The notes: generated by a model not told the origin, from the sequence alone. A stretch of 64,000 nt of DNA from Trichobilharzia regenti (GCA_944472135.2 CALYDD020000408.1:61053-125052); one strand, 5' to 3'; numbered from the stretch's first letter, positions 10,905 to 21,035 are shown. Program-made: numbers and translations.

Positions 10905-11010
10905 CCCTTGATATGATTATGAACAATAAATTGTGTTCGAAACGTCATCCAGTAAACAATACTGTTTCACTGTGTGTGATACATTTAATAAACAAACTAA
11001 TATGGAATTC
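10905..11010 (+). mobile_element. PLE 3' terminal fragment (family of the 54.6-kb palindrome)
   Basis: Shares 'gatatgattatgaacaa', 'aaattgtgttcgaaac', 'catccagtaaa' and 'aaactaatatggaatt' with the end of the right palindrome arm at 56.78-56.92 kb. It carries the string GTGTTCGAAACGTC followed by ATCCAG, the 3' half of a hammerhead-like motif. Confidence 0.6.
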
Positions 11011-11319
11011 AGCCTGACCCTGTTTAACCAGTAATGAACGTTATAAATAAGTAATAACAAAAATTTTGGTTTATGTATTTAGTTTATTTATTTCTGTCTT
11101 TTACCTTTGAAAAAGAGATTTTGAATACGAAATATTGAAATATTTCACATCCTGAACAAAAGGTGGTTATAGGAGTTCAGGAAGTAATATTCCCTATTTT
11201 GGCATTTATGTTGAAATGTAATTCGCTAATCCCACCACAAAATGATGATTAAGATTTTGCTGTCATCTCTATTAGAAAAAGCTCTTACAAGGAAGCTTTC
11301 TTAATAAATACGATTTGAG

Positions 11320-11436
11320 TCCAGTGCCCCAGTGGTTTTATCGGTAGGATGCTAGTCAACCGTGAATGTGGTCCGGTATTCGATCTGTAGCCAGTGCACA
11401 CCTTCACCACATTTAGTTGGTTGTAACCCTGACAAA
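11320..11436 (+). mobile_element. SINE-C type, 5' half (split by RTE insertion)
   Basis: tRNA-like head ('cccagtggttttatcgg', B-box-like 'ggtattcgatctg'). It stops at AACCCTGACAAA (11425-11436); the same 12 bases reappear at 12546-12557 where the SINE-C body resumes. Confidence 0.7.
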
Positions 11437-12545
11437 ATCCAACAATTGTACGACAGTGCTGCATGCCAAGTAATCCACAAAGCGAAACTTACGGAAGCCT
11501 TCGAAGTGAGGACGGGAGTAAGACAAGCTGGCTGCCTACTATCACCAATGATTTTCCTGATTGCAGTAGATTGGATAATGCGATAAACAGCGAACTATCA
11601 GGAAACAGGCATAAAATGGACACTAACGAAAAACTTGGAGGATCTGGACTTCGCCGATGATATATTCATGTCTGATTTCCCACAAACTGGAAGATATGCA
11701 AGTGAAAAGAAACAAGTTGTCAGAAGAAGCACTCTCAGAAGATCGGACTTCCTTCAGGTGAACATACAGAAAACAGAGGTGATGAAGATTCCTGGCCAAC
11801 ACCAACACCTACAACAACAACAACAGACAACAATCAGTCAGTATGAATGGGAGAACCTGGAAGAAACAACCTCCTTCACCTACCTACCCACCTGGGAAGC
11901 ATCGTTTCAACTACAGGCCGAGAGAACTGACGAGGATATCAAAGCAGTGAGCATCGGGAAAGCAAGACAAGCTTTCATTACTCTCAAGTCTGTGTGGAGA
12001 TAAGTCAACAGCACTGGTCAGCATGAAAAAGAAGATCCAGATTTTCAACTCCAATGTGAAGTCAGTCAGTGATACTCACTGTACGGATAAGAGACTTACG
12101 CTGCACGTCATAAAGAGCACCTCGAACAAACTACACACCTTCATCAACAGCTAGCTGTCTTCACTCAACACTTCGCTCAAGATTAGATGGCCGGCCAGAA
12201 GAGATCAGAAACAGGCAGGGATCTCTGGCAATGAGCGAACCAACCCAGCAGGAACCGATTGTGCATCAAATATGCAGGAAGAAATGGAGATGGATTGGCT
12301 AGACATACTCTGGGAAACCATCAAGTGACATCACTATTCACGCCATTGCTCGAGTGGAACCCAAAAGGGAAGTAGCGAGTTGGTCGTCAGTGCGAGAGTG
12401 ACATGGAGGAGGCAGTCATGTGAAGAGGAGATGAAAGCATGTGGGCAGACTTGGAGCCAGGTGAAAACGTTGGCAGAGAACTGAACTCAATGAAGAAGTT
12501 TGTCTGAAGCCCAATGTTCCTCTGGGAATTAAAGGAAATAATAAT
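11437..12545 (+). pseudogene. RTE-like LINE inserted in a SINE (copy 2)
   Basis: Flanked by a 12-bp direct repeat AACCCTGACAAA. Translation begins inside the RT: 'QQLYDSAACQVIHKAKLTEA', 'GVRQAGCLLSPMIFLIAVDW', then 'LEDLDFADDIFMSDF' (catalytic ADD box), 'VNIQKTEVMKI', a Gln run, 'ETTSFTYLPTW', 'DIKAVSIGKARQAF' and the degraded C terminus. At 1109 bp it is 5' truncated and ends in a TAA-rich tail ('aaaggaaataataat'). Stops interrupt it at several points (for example after 'IMR' and 'SVWR'). It lacks the 16-bp CTAC expansion of the copy at 1.6 kb. Confidence 0.85.
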
Positions 12546-12675
12546 AACCCTGACAAATAGGGAAAGTTGGACGTTGAGCTAGCAACCTCATCCTGTAAGA
12601 ATATCTCTGCTACTGAGAATTCAAAACTAAAGCTTGAAACCCTGTGTTGCACTCGGAACGCAAAAGGAATTAAAT
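12546..12675 (+). mobile_element. SINE-C type, 3' half
   Basis: Resumes with the second copy of AACCCTGACAAA, then the family body ('gagctagcaacctcatcctg', 'ctgctactgagaa', 'aaagcttgaaaccc', 'ggaacgcaaaaggaatta'). Confidence 0.7.
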
Positions 12676-13220
12676 TTTTTTGAAATTATGAGTTCAGCTT
12701 CAGTTGAAGGAATAAGTAGTATGTTAGTTGGATATTTTAGGTTTTTGATTGATAACTCAATGACAGTTAATCTTGCTTACTACAGCTTTCGCCTTCAATA
12801 TGTTACTGTCAACAAATACCTCATATTTCTATTTAATAAAACCAGCTAACTTGAAGTTTAAAATAAATCCATCAAATAACAATCGAAACCTTTTGCACAA
12901 GAGATGATTTATCCTGGCTCACTTGACTAGTGGATAAAGCTTTTGCGTTTAAAATAATGGGTGTTCAATTCTAATTGGAGTAGAAATACGATCACACTCA
13001 CTGACAATGCAAGTCCATCTAGCTAACTAGTTTCTACTAGGATGTAACTTGCAGCCTTGATTCTATTGCTGATTACTAACAACCCGTGTGTTGTATGACT
13101 ATCATGACTGACGGACAGCGAAAAACCATAGAACTTGATAACAACAAATAATGTGATAAAATTGGGTTCTACATACTGGTTCATTTGATAAAATATACAC
13201 TGTAAAATACAGAATTGTTT
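12676..13220. other. No gene recognised
   Basis: AT-rich single-copy-looking sequence. Open frames are short and unlike proteins. Confidence 0.45.
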
Positions 13221-13239
13221 ACTGAACAACATTTCCAGT

Positions 13240-13375
13240 AATCATAAGCATCCACTGGGATTCGAACCCGGTGGGTGCGTACTGATGAAGAGTCCCAAAC
13301 TAGGACTAAACAGCTGTTCAGTACTCCCAGGTTTTCCAATCGTTCTCTAACCATGATGAAATCCTGTAACATTAG
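13240..13375 (+). mobile_element. SM-alpha-type repeat with hammerhead-like block
   Basis: B-box region 'gggattcgaaccc', then the hammerhead-like block at 13279-13324, then 'ttccaatcgttctctaacc' and 'gatgaaatcctgtaac'. The 5' part of the tRNA-like head is missing. Confidence 0.7.
13279..13324 (+). ncRNA. Hammerhead-like RNA motif (decayed)
   Basis: Stem I GUACUG pairs perfectly with CAGUAC at the 3' end. Between them: core AUGAAGA (consensus CUGANGA, C3 replaced by A), stem II GUCC/GGAC with loop CAAACUA, then UAAA (consensus GAAA), then the palindromic ACAGCUGU as mini stem III and U17 before CAGUAC. The architecture is a type I hammerhead; two core changes predict loss of cleavage. Confidence 0.5.
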
Positions 13376-13424
13376 ATATTTGTCATAACCTCTTAGGAGT
13401 TGTAGTTAGACATATTTCTACTAG

Positions 13425-13552
13425 GGTTCCGGTAGCCTAATGGTCTACGAGCTCGCCATGCAACTAGAAGGTCTGCGTTCGAACCCCGGTGGATGCTTAT
13501 GATGTAGAGTCCCAAACTAGGATGAAATAGCTGTCTAGTACTCCCAGGTTTT
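13425..13552 (+). mobile_element. SM-alpha-type repeat
   Basis: tRNA-like head ('ccggtagcctaatgg', 'gcgttcgaaccccgg') and hammerhead-like block with core AUGUAGA, stem II GUCC/GGAU, GAAAU and UAGUAC. Directly followed by a SINE-C. Confidence 0.7.
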
Positions 13553-13800
13553 GTGTGTCGGTGGCACAGTGGCAGAGTGCTCACCAACCACGCCTGAAGT
13601 GGTCCGGGGTTCGATCTTCGGCCACGGATGGACTCCCAAACCTCTCTAAACCAGTAGTAAGCCTGCTGATGAGGGCAGTTTAGGCATGAAGCTAGCAACC
13701 TCATCCTGTGAAAATAAATACCACAGCTAGAGAAACTTCAAGCCTCTAGCTTGAAGATATATGTTCCACTGGTAACGTAAAGGAATAAAGAAAATCTTTT
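13553..13800 (+). mobile_element. SINE-C type SINE, nearly full length
   Basis: A box 'tggcacagtggcagag', B box 'ggttcgatctt', body and 'aaaggaataaagaaa' tail as in the other copies. Adjacent upstream to SM-alpha. Confidence 0.8.
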
Positions 13801-13979
13801 CACCAATTAAATTATGAATACTGGACTAGAATCTCCGTATATGCTACTCTGAATTGATCATTGTCATTATCATCCTGTTACATTAGTACTAGTCGACCGA
13901 AACTAAAGATATACATATAGATATATCACGTAATAAATGCTCAGATTTTCTGCTTTTACAGGGATTAAGCCTAATTCTC

Positions 13980-14190
13980 ACGTAGATTTCGTCGCGAACA
14001 GGCATCCATCAGGGAATCACCGAAAACGAAGGAATATTTAACAAGTGCTTCTTGCTAGTTTGTAACTTGTCGAAACTGTCCAACCGCGACCCCCCCCTCC
14101 CACGGGACCGAAGTAAAAACCTTCAGGTTGACAGGCTGGCCTACTGATCATTTAGACACTGGATTGGAATTCCATAGCCGGTGAATTCTA
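13980..14190 (-). mobile_element. SM-alpha-type repeat, highly diverged
   Basis: Minus strand shows weak matches to the family ('actggattggaattcc', 'cagggaatcacc'), with a C-rich tract 'cgacccccccctccc' where the B box should be. Old copy. Confidence 0.35.
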
Positions 14191-14424
14191 ACTTTTGTTA
14201 ATTTTGCGGACACAGCATTACTGCTAAACAATGACACTGATTAGTATTTACTTCATATCCAGCTTGATGCACCTCACAGCCCTATAAACTCTTGTCAGAA
14301 CTTAAAAGCAGCTATCGTTTTATAACTATTGATCAGGAGATTGATATCTGAATTTCTGGCTTTGTTTTGTTGTTTTTGATTAATTCTGACCCACTGGTAT
14401 GCTTGTGCGTGCGTGCGTACATGC

Positions 14425-14540
14425 GTACATGCGAAGAGTCCCACACAACCCCGGACGAAACACTTGTCTAATAATATCCCATAGTTTTCAATAATTCTGT
14501 AACTGATATCGATTCGTGATGGAATCTACACTGGCACAAT
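14425..14540 (+). mobile_element. SM-alpha-type repeat, 3' fragment
   Basis: Follows a (GTGC/GTAC)-rich simple tract and begins in the hammerhead-like block: GCGAAGA, GUCCC, GGAC, GAAAC, CUUGUC; then 'ttcaataattctgtaactg' and 'gatatcgattcgtgatgga'. Confidence 0.6.
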
Positions 14541-15377
14541 AAACACCTTTAGAGTAAAGTTTGAAAGAATCAGCTAAATGTCTCTTTTCTAGTTTTTACC
14601 CCCACTTAATTAACAAATTGTGAAATTAACACACAAAATTTTACAATGACGTGTACACATAACGTAATATGGTTATTAAAAAATTCAGTTTTAATACAGA
14701 AAAATCACTTGGAAAGTGATTGCATGCATGACGTCATATTTGTTACAATTTTAAAAAAACTACTATTAAATGAGTTTACAAAATAGTAGGTAGACTTTGG
14801 ATAATCGATCGTGATGAGATCCACCATGTATATTTCCTTCTTCTGAAATTCTGGTTCGACTCTTATTTAATGTGTACATAAAGACTGGAGCATAGCACAG
14901 AACATTCCCGCTTGTAGGATTTACATATGATAGAAAAGACTTGTAGCTCAGGTGGATGATTTTGATGTAGTTGTGTTCTCTGAGCTGGATACGGAGACGA
15001 AGGGGAAGTCCAATTTGGCCAATGTAGTGTTTTTCTCAGTCGCTAAAATTTATTTTGTAGATGATGTTGGTTTTATCTTTGAGTCAAGTAATTTTGTTGG
15101 TTTGTGTACGACGTCAATTCCTAAAGGTTCGAAGAGTCTTGTAGTGATTTCCGAGATATCCTTTATATATGGTAAGGCGATTTTCTTTGTGCTTTCCTTG
15201 GGGGCTTTTGGTTTAATAGGTTGACTTGGGGTATATGTCTTTTAATGAAATTCCATGGATACCCATTCTTTTGGAAGACGTCCATGAGATATTTTTCTTC
15301 AATTTTCCTTAAGTTGCGGGTGCTGCAATGAGTCCCGACCCTCTTGAATAGTGTCTGTGTACAATTCCTTTTGTGTG

Positions 15378-15758
15378 TTAGTCAATTGTTGATTTTCTAT
15401 AAACCTGAATTTCTAATTTCCCTGTGGTTGTTAGCTTGACTAAGACGTCCAAAAGTGGGATTTGATTCTCGGATTCCTCTTCTCTTGTGAATTTGATGTT
15501 GTTGAAGACGTTGTTTATTAAGTTGTGATTTTTATCTAACTCGTTTCTTTTGATTATTACAAATGTGTCGTCGACGTAGCGTATCCGAATCTTGGGTCTG
15601 ATCTTTGCTAGGATTATGTTTTCGAGCCTTTGCACCACTTCTTCTGCAAACAAACTTGATAGTGGCGATCCGATAGGTGTTCCTTTGACTTGTTCATATA
15701 TTTGGCCGTTGAATTTATCAACCGATAAGAAAGAAACCTCACACACACAAAGGGTCAA
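15378..15758 (-). CDS. PLE reverse transcriptase fragment
   Basis: 126 codons open on the minus strand. Residues about 26-40 'GTPIGSPLSSLFAEE' and then catalytic 'IRYVDDTF', followed by 'NNIKFTREEESENQIPLLDV' (the fingers-to-palm and thumb signature of PLE RTs) and 'VYRKSTID'. Part of a longer ORF; upstream RT motifs are absent (truncation) and downstream frames are broken. Not a host gene. Confidence 0.8.
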   Translation of the reverse strand: MTLCVCEVSFLSVDKFNGQIYEQVKGTPIGSPLSSLFAEEVVQRLENIILAKIRPKIRIRYVDDTFVIIKRNELDKNHNLINNVFNNIKFTREEESENQIPLLDVLVKLTTTGKLEIQVYRKSTID

Positions 15759-15920
15759 AGTTCAAGTCAAAGAAACAATCAGTTCCAATAGCACAAGTAA
15801 TCTAAAAGGTGTGAAAACACACAAAAACAACCAATCACGTCTAAGGTCACCGACCAGGAGAGATAACTAATAGTGAACTCGTGGAGAAATCTCAAAGCTC
15901 ACTTCAATAAATTGAAGAAT

Positions 15921-15968
15921 TCGCTGAAGGAAGATGTCGCCTAGTGGTGGGGCGATGAAAGCTTCGCA
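15921..15968 (+). ncRNA. Hammerhead-like motif in PLE terminal repeat
   Basis: Relative of the motif at 44129-44170: CUGAAG(GAAG)AUG with an apparent 4-base insertion, stem II UCGCC/GGCGA (five pairs), GAAA, palindromic AGCU, then U and CGCA. The insertion in the core should abolish cleavage. Confidence 0.4.
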
Positions 15969-16247
15969 AATTGACTATCCAGCTCAGAGAACACAACTAC
16001 ATCAAAAACACAACATTCTAAATACTTTTTGACTTATCCGTAAGAGTAATATGTTAAGAAAAATTTGTCGTGTTCCGCAGATGTCTGTATAACTATCTTC
16101 CTGCTGATTTACGTGACAGCGTACACTATTCGGACTTACCATTCAAACTTCCGAAAGAAGCAGTAGCAGTATGATGCCTCAGTATTCCAATAAAAAACAA
16201 AATTAAATAAAACATTTTGAGTGTATGAATGAACTGAAACAAGATTC

Positions 16248-16272
16248 TGGTGTGTGTGTGTGTGTGTGTGTG
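16248..16272 (+). repeat. (GT)n microsatellite
   Basis: About 12 GT units. Confidence 0.9.
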
Positions 16273-16454
16273 TTAACATCAACATTTCAGATAAATTCAT
16301 TTACGTATACACAGCAAGTATGAGATATGAATACCGCTATCAGTTAATACGATACAGACCTCAATACAGATCATTTCAAAGGCTCGCACATACACACTGC
16401 AAATTAAAAATGCATATCTTCATCTTTTTTCAAGGCAATCAATATTTTTCGAGT

Positions 16455-16900
16455 TGATCAAGGATTGATATCAGTTAGAGAACCATTGAAAACCAGTCAC
16501 ACGGCATACTGAACAGCAAGATGTTTCATCCTAGTTTGAGAATCATCGCCAGTAAGCATCCACCATACAGAGTTTGAACCCAGGACCTTCTGGTTACAAG
16601 TTAAACTGGTATACCATTCAGCCACTGGGACCTGATCCGATCCAATGGCCAGTCAGCCAGCCAGCCCATGAATTCTAACTTCTACTTATTCATAATTTAG
16701 TGCGACTGGTACCAACCAATACTATCGGTGCGGTACTCATCCTCACACGCTTGAGTGGATGCACCTGACAGGTGACGATTTCTCACTAGAACTCTAGAAA
16801 ACTTCATCCTGTAGCAAATCAGTCACTAGTGAGAATCAGATTAATTTTCAAGAGTTGGTTTTTAAGGATTAGTTTTGTTTTTACGAGTTGATCACGGGTC
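16455..16900 (-). mobile_element. SM-alpha-type repeat, near full-length unit
   Basis: Reads on the minus strand through leader ('gagttctagtgagaaatcg'), 'gaattctaact'-reverse region, tRNA-like head ('gtcccagtggctgaatgg', 'gggttcaaactc') and a decayed hammerhead block (core region GCGAUGA, stem II lost) to the 3' end ('aaccattgaaaacc' complement). About 440 bp, so this shows the whole unit: leader, head, hammerhead, 3' end. Confidence 0.7.
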
Positions 16901-16904
16901 GATA

Positions 16905-17745
16905 TCAATTGTCTGTCTGTCTGTTTTCGACATAGAACTTTGCACCGATGTGCACCAGTTCAAGTAGCCACACTCCCTTCATGTGCAACACAAAGCAAAA
17001 GAGAAAGTAGAAGAAATGCATAATAGAGACAGTAAACAGACGTGTGAGATGAAGGAATAGTAATAACGAAGAACAATATAGTTTCATCGGAAATCATAAG
17101 TCACAAGGAGTGGATGCATCTGAGCCAGTCATTCAGAACGATTTTGAGCCATATCACCAATTGTTTCCAACCATTGGTTTTTACTGTCCCGAGGACCTCA
17201 ACCAGCCATTCAGGAAGTTTACACCTTCCTACATAGCTTAAACTAACTGTTGTGGGTTTCATTGACTGATGAAGCCGTGTTCTGGTTTGACCGCCACTAG
17301 CTCTTTTCCAACCTGACCCAGCTATGTCAGCTAACATCGCCCGTCGAGGAGGCAGATGGTTAGAAATACGTAACACATGTCCTAACTATCTCAATCGATA
17401 TAGCTTCACAGCCTCGTCGATTGATTTCCCCGTTTTACCTAGCACTCAACCTGTGCCTGGCCTCAATGTCGCTCACCCTTTTATACCTACCACTTCACAC
17501 GGGAGATAGAACGCAGGCACCCATGATCAAAGACAGCTAGCTAGCTTTTTAATATCTTCCACTTTCGATAGCTAGGTCTCACAGCCAGCCATAAAGGAGG
17601 ACAGAGGAGACTGCTGAGCAGTACACACGCCCTTTGGTCGGTAGCCGGATATCACGTCTATGCCAGAGTCGGCGAAAACTGGCATATACGAAACTAGCCC
17701 TTTGTATCCTTGCGGAGATTTCGTCAGAGATCAACCCGTTGGGGC
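16905..17745 (-). mobile_element. LINE-X (copy C)
   Basis: Minus-strand translation: 'NGLISDEISARIQRASFVYA', 'KGRVYCSAVSSVLLY', a broken 'HVLRI.NHLPPRRAML', 'GWKRASGGQTRT', 'VGRCKLPEW' and '..RCIHSL', then the common 3' untranslated part ending in TCTG repeats. More frameshifts than copy B. Confidence 0.75.
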
Positions 17746-17865
17746 CACCACAGGGGGTTCGAACGCAGAACCTTCCTGTTACAAGGCCAGTGAGCTTGTA
17801 TACCATTCAGTTACTGGGACCCGATTCAATGACGCATGAATTCTAATTTATATCGATCAATTAAT
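17745..17865 (-). mobile_element. SM-alpha-type repeat, left part of inverted pair
   Basis: Minus strand: 'ggttctgcgttcgaacccc', 'gtaacaggaagg', 'gtaactgaatgg', 'gggtcccagt'. It abuts LINE-X copy C and a plus-strand fragment at 17870-18005. Confidence 0.6.
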
Positions 17866-17869
17866 TAAT

Positions 17870-18005
17870 TGGTGGCTATGTACTGTCGAAGATTCCTAAA
17901 CCAGCATGAAACAGCTGTCCAGTACTCCGTGTGGCTGGTGTTCAATGGTTCTCTAACTGATATCAGTCCGTGATCAACTCCTCAGCACAAATCTATTCCT
18001 TACAA
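17870..18005 (+). mobile_element. SM-alpha-type repeat, 3' fragment
   Basis: Hammerhead-like block: stem I GTACTG, core UCGAAGA, stem II region UUCCU, GAAAC, AGCUGUC, CAGTAC, then the family 3' end with 'gatatcagtccgtgatcaa'. Confidence 0.65.
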
Positions 18006-18764
18006 ATCAAATATAGAAAAATAAACATTTTCTGAAGGATAAGGTACAAAGAAATACATTCATATAGAATTATATTAATTTGGTGTTAATCAATGCCAAT
18101 ATCTGTTTGTATCTGACTATTGTTTGTATTTTTCAAGTCTGAGTGATTGATTGTTTGGCTAATCAGAAGGGGGGAGAATCTCTCCATTTGCTAGATTTCA
18201 TCTAAAAATTCTTTAACTCATACAACCTGAATCTACTGCTATAAGACTATTGATTCACCGTTGAAAATTAAAAGCTTCAGTAGAGTAATAAGAACAACTT
18301 TTGTAGGAACAGATGAATTCATTTGTTTTCCTATAGTGTTCATCAGCTGCACACAATTTAAAATAATTAAGTACATAAGTGATCCTTGTGACACTGTTTC
18401 TCACTTACTTTTTAATACGAGAAGAATAATACGTCAAAAATGAAGATAATATACAGAAGGGAAAGACGGTTGACTCCTAGAATTTTTAAATTCTTACAAT
18501 AGGGTCTGGGATTTTAGATGTTAAGCCTTCTTTTAACGGTGTTATAACTTGACACCTAGCTGAAACTTAATACCAGATCAATGCCTCAGAATCTTTAGAG
18601 ATGCAAAATAGATAAATTACTTCATAACATCCTGGAATTCCTGAAGATGTCGCAATCCGAAGAGAGCGTCAGAGACTGTTACCAACGTTTTACCAGTTCA
18701 CTAGGCACTAACTCTTGATGTTTGTATTCACATACTTTTACAACAATTCCGATTGGTTTTCTGG
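18006..18764. other. No gene recognised
   Basis: AT-rich with scattered short frames; nothing with splice sites or recognisable motifs. Confidence 0.45.
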
Positions 18765-18950
18765 TTTAATTTTTTTTTAATTTTTGCTATAGCTTGATTC
18801 CACACAGTATTTATGGAACAAATATGGAATTTTCAGCATGGATAACGGTAGCCCGAATTTCGCAGGCCAACTATAGATATCAGGTGTGCGTCGGCAGGGG
18901 ATCGAACCCCGGACCACGTACATGATCGGCAAGAGTCCTAATCGCTGTGT
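18765..18950 (-). mobile_element. SINE-B type SINE
   Basis: Minus strand: 'tgacacagcgattaggactc', B box 'ggttcgatcccc', 'acctgatatctatag', 'gctaccgttatcc', 'tgtggaatcaagctatagc', A-rich tail. Near full length. Confidence 0.75.
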
Positions 18951-19092
18951 CAACCCCATCCTATGAAAAAATAATCACCACTCCTACAGAAACTTCAAGC
19001 CTCTAGCTTACAACCCGCAATGTTCCACTGGGAACGTAAAGGAGTAAAAGAAAAATGAATAAAAAAATATTACTCACAGTGATTACTACTCA
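18951..19092 (+). mobile_element. SINE-C type, 3' half plus flank
   Basis: SINE-C body and tail ('cttcaagcctctagct', 'gttccactgggaacg', 'aggagtaaaagaaa') followed by 'tattactcacagtga', a flank shared with the SINE-C at 19918-20160. So this segment and the one at 20.1 kb are copies that include flanking DNA. Confidence 0.65.
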
Positions 19093-19442
19093 TGTAACAA
19101 CAGAAGATAAGGGCCGGCAACAGATCCTTTTATTACGGAAATCAACACGTATTTATATATACTTTCTGTACATTATTATAGATTATGCAAGTAGACAAAC
19201 GCAGTCTTCTGATTGGTCGTTTCTCGGGAGTTAAACAGGCAAACGCAAGCTTCTGATTGGTTGTTTTGGGTAACGTCGAAAAGTGGAGCCATCTATCTGC
19301 GAATCATATTTGCTCACGTTAGGTTCGCTGTGATTGGTTGTTGAATCAGCCTTGTTCATATTTTCTCACGGCCAATATTAGTGACCTAGACATTGACGTA
19401 GATTAATGTCTACCGATTGGCAGGTAGCCTGCTTTCACCACA
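19093..19442 (-). mobile_element. Solo LTR
   Basis: 350 bp, TG...CA ended, flanked by CTCA at 19089-19092 and 19443-19446. On the minus strand it starts TGTGGTGAAAGC and ends GTTGTTACA, with a TATA-like 'tatataaatac' and 'aacaggatctgtt'-type region. The same LTR occurs at 39.62 and 49.57 kb. A related uninterrupted site exists at about 20175-20205 ('actactcactgtattcaac'), which shows where it inserted. Confidence 0.8.
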
Positions 19443-19544
19443 CTCAGTGTATTCAAATGTTTATGCTTAAAGATTTGTTTAAATGAATCACTACACACAC
19501 ACATAACCACTCCTACTTTTATCTAAATGCACCTTTAAATTTAA

Positions 19545-19745
19545 GTACTTTTTGATGTGGTTGTGTTTTCTGAGCTGGATAGTTAATTTGCGAAGCTTTC
19601 ATCATACTTCAATTTGAAGTGTGCGCTGAAGATGTCACATAGTAGGGTGATCAAAACTTCGCAAATTAACTATCCAGCTCAGGGAACACAACTACATCAA
19701 AATCATCCACCTGAGCTACAAATCTTCTCTATCATATCTAAATGT
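19545..19745. repeat. PLE terminal repeat, inverted hairpin
   Basis: Left arm ('gatgtggttgtgttttctg', 'tagttaatttgcgaagc') and right arm ('cttcgcaaattaacta', 'gggaacacaactacatc') are reverse complements around a short centre near 19620. It equals the two inverted termini of the PLE at 14.9-16.0 kb joined without the body. Plus-strand 19621-19665 holds a hammerhead-like core CUGAAGA with CAAA replacing GAAA. Confidence 0.7.
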
Positions 19746-19917
19746 AAGTACTATTCTTCCTTTGAGATATAATAATAAGAACCTTGCCATCGGGGCAAAA
19801 CTTTTTATTATTAATTTCCTATATAGTTTATACATCCTTGCCATTTTAAGCGTTTTATTCCACTCCTATCAAATGAATCACTTAATTATTTAAAATATTT
19901 CAAAAGTATATTACTCA

Positions 19918-20160
19918 CATACGTCGGAGGCGCATCGGTAGAGCTGTCACCAACCAAGCCCCATATGGTCTGGGGTTCGATCCCCGGCCACCAACACACT
20001 CCCAAACCTCGCTAAGCCAGTAATAACACTGGTAAAGAGAGAAGGTTGAGCATGCGGCTTGCTAGCAATTCCATCCTGTAAAAATGATCACCACTGCTAC
20101 AAAACCTTGAAGCCTCTAGCTTGAAGCCCCTTATGTTCCACAGAAAAATGAATAAATAAA
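19918..20160 (+). mobile_element. SINE-C type SINE
   Basis: Head 'gaggcgcatcggtagag', B box 'ggttcgatccccgg', full body and 'aatgaataaataaat' tail. Confidence 0.8.
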
Positions 20161-20779
20161 TATTACTCACAGTGAATACTACTCACTGTATTCAACTGTT
20201 CAGATAGCAAGCAGCTAACAAAAGTCAATCAAACCAGCTAAGAGCATAAACAACTTAAATATGTATTACTCTAAGTTGAAAAAATAAACAAAATAAAATT
20301 ATTGTAAGTTTCCAGACCGTAGGCATTACGATCTTCCTGGAATAATTTGAGCGCCGAGTCAGATTGATTCATTATAAATTATTTAAATTAATTAATCTCA
20401 GCGTGTTAAGAAAATCAAAACAAAATCTATCTGTTTTCTGAACGTTTCGCTGTGTAAGCTCCCACAGCCAGCTTCTTCAGCAGATTTATTCGGATTTTTA
20501 TTAATCATCGAAATATATATGTGGTCAAAAATGTTTCTACATAAATTGAAGTCAGTTTTATTTGAAGGTCATTTGTACAAGCAAATGTCCAACAATAATT
20601 TAACATTAGTCATTACAAATATATGATTGGTGATTGCTTACATATTTCTCTTGGTTAAAATGTCCATGGACAAATGACTTTCAAATAAACTGACTTCATA
20701 CATTTGGTTCCTTTGGTAAATTTCAATAAAGAAAGGAAGACGAAATTTGCAGTATAAAATGATATCATTCTTATTCAAG

Positions 20780-20895
20780 TGTTGGTTTGTAGGGATTCGG
20801 TTGATTGGTTACAGGATTTCATCATGAGCTGACATTAGTTAGAGAACCATTGGAAAACCTGGGAGTACTGTAAAGCCGTTTCGTCCTAGTTTAGG
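20780..20895 (-). mobile_element. SM-alpha-type repeat, left copy at palindrome centre
   Basis: Minus strand: hammerhead-like block then 'ggttttccaatggttctct' and 'catgatgaaatcctgtaac'. Joined head to head to the plus copy starting near 20896. Confidence 0.75.
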
Positions 20896-20910
20896 ACTCT
20901 TCAGCAGCTG
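20865..20910 (-). ncRNA. Hammerhead-like motif with intact core
   Basis: Minus strand: stem I (A)GCUG / CAGU(AC), core CUGAAGA (matches CUGANGA), stem II GUCCU/AGGAC with loop AAACU (five pairs), GAAA, then a weak stem III (ACGGCUUU) and A before CAGUAC. All conserved core bases are present, unlike the other copies; stem III is damaged. Hammerhead ribozymes in schistosome SM-alpha repeats are established; activity of this copy is untested. Confidence 0.55.
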
Positions 20911-21035
20911 GGTTCGAATCCCGGTGGGTGCGTGCTGATGAAGGGTCCCAAATTAGGACGAAACATTTGTCCAGTACTCCCAAGTTTTCCAATGGTGCTC
21001 TAACTAATGTCAGCTTATGATGAAATCCTGATATC
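20896..21035 (+). mobile_element. SM-alpha-type repeat, right copy at palindrome centre
   Basis: B box 'gggttcgaatcccgg', then block with stem I GTGCTG/CAGTAC, core AUGAAGG, stem II GUCC/GGAC, GAAAC, AUUUGUC, then 'ttccaatggtgctctaac'. Confidence 0.75.

Larger units (their letters stand above)
14930..16020 (-). mobile_element. PLE with inverted terminal repeats
   Basis: The ends are inverted copies: 'gatgtagttgtgttctctg' near 14963 and its reverse complement at 15977-16000 ('cagagaacacaactacatc'). Inside, the minus strand encodes PLE RT (15378-15758) and then a degraded endonuclease part towards 15000. Inverted terminal repeats joined to a 5'-truncated body are typical of PLE insertions. Confidence 0.75.
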
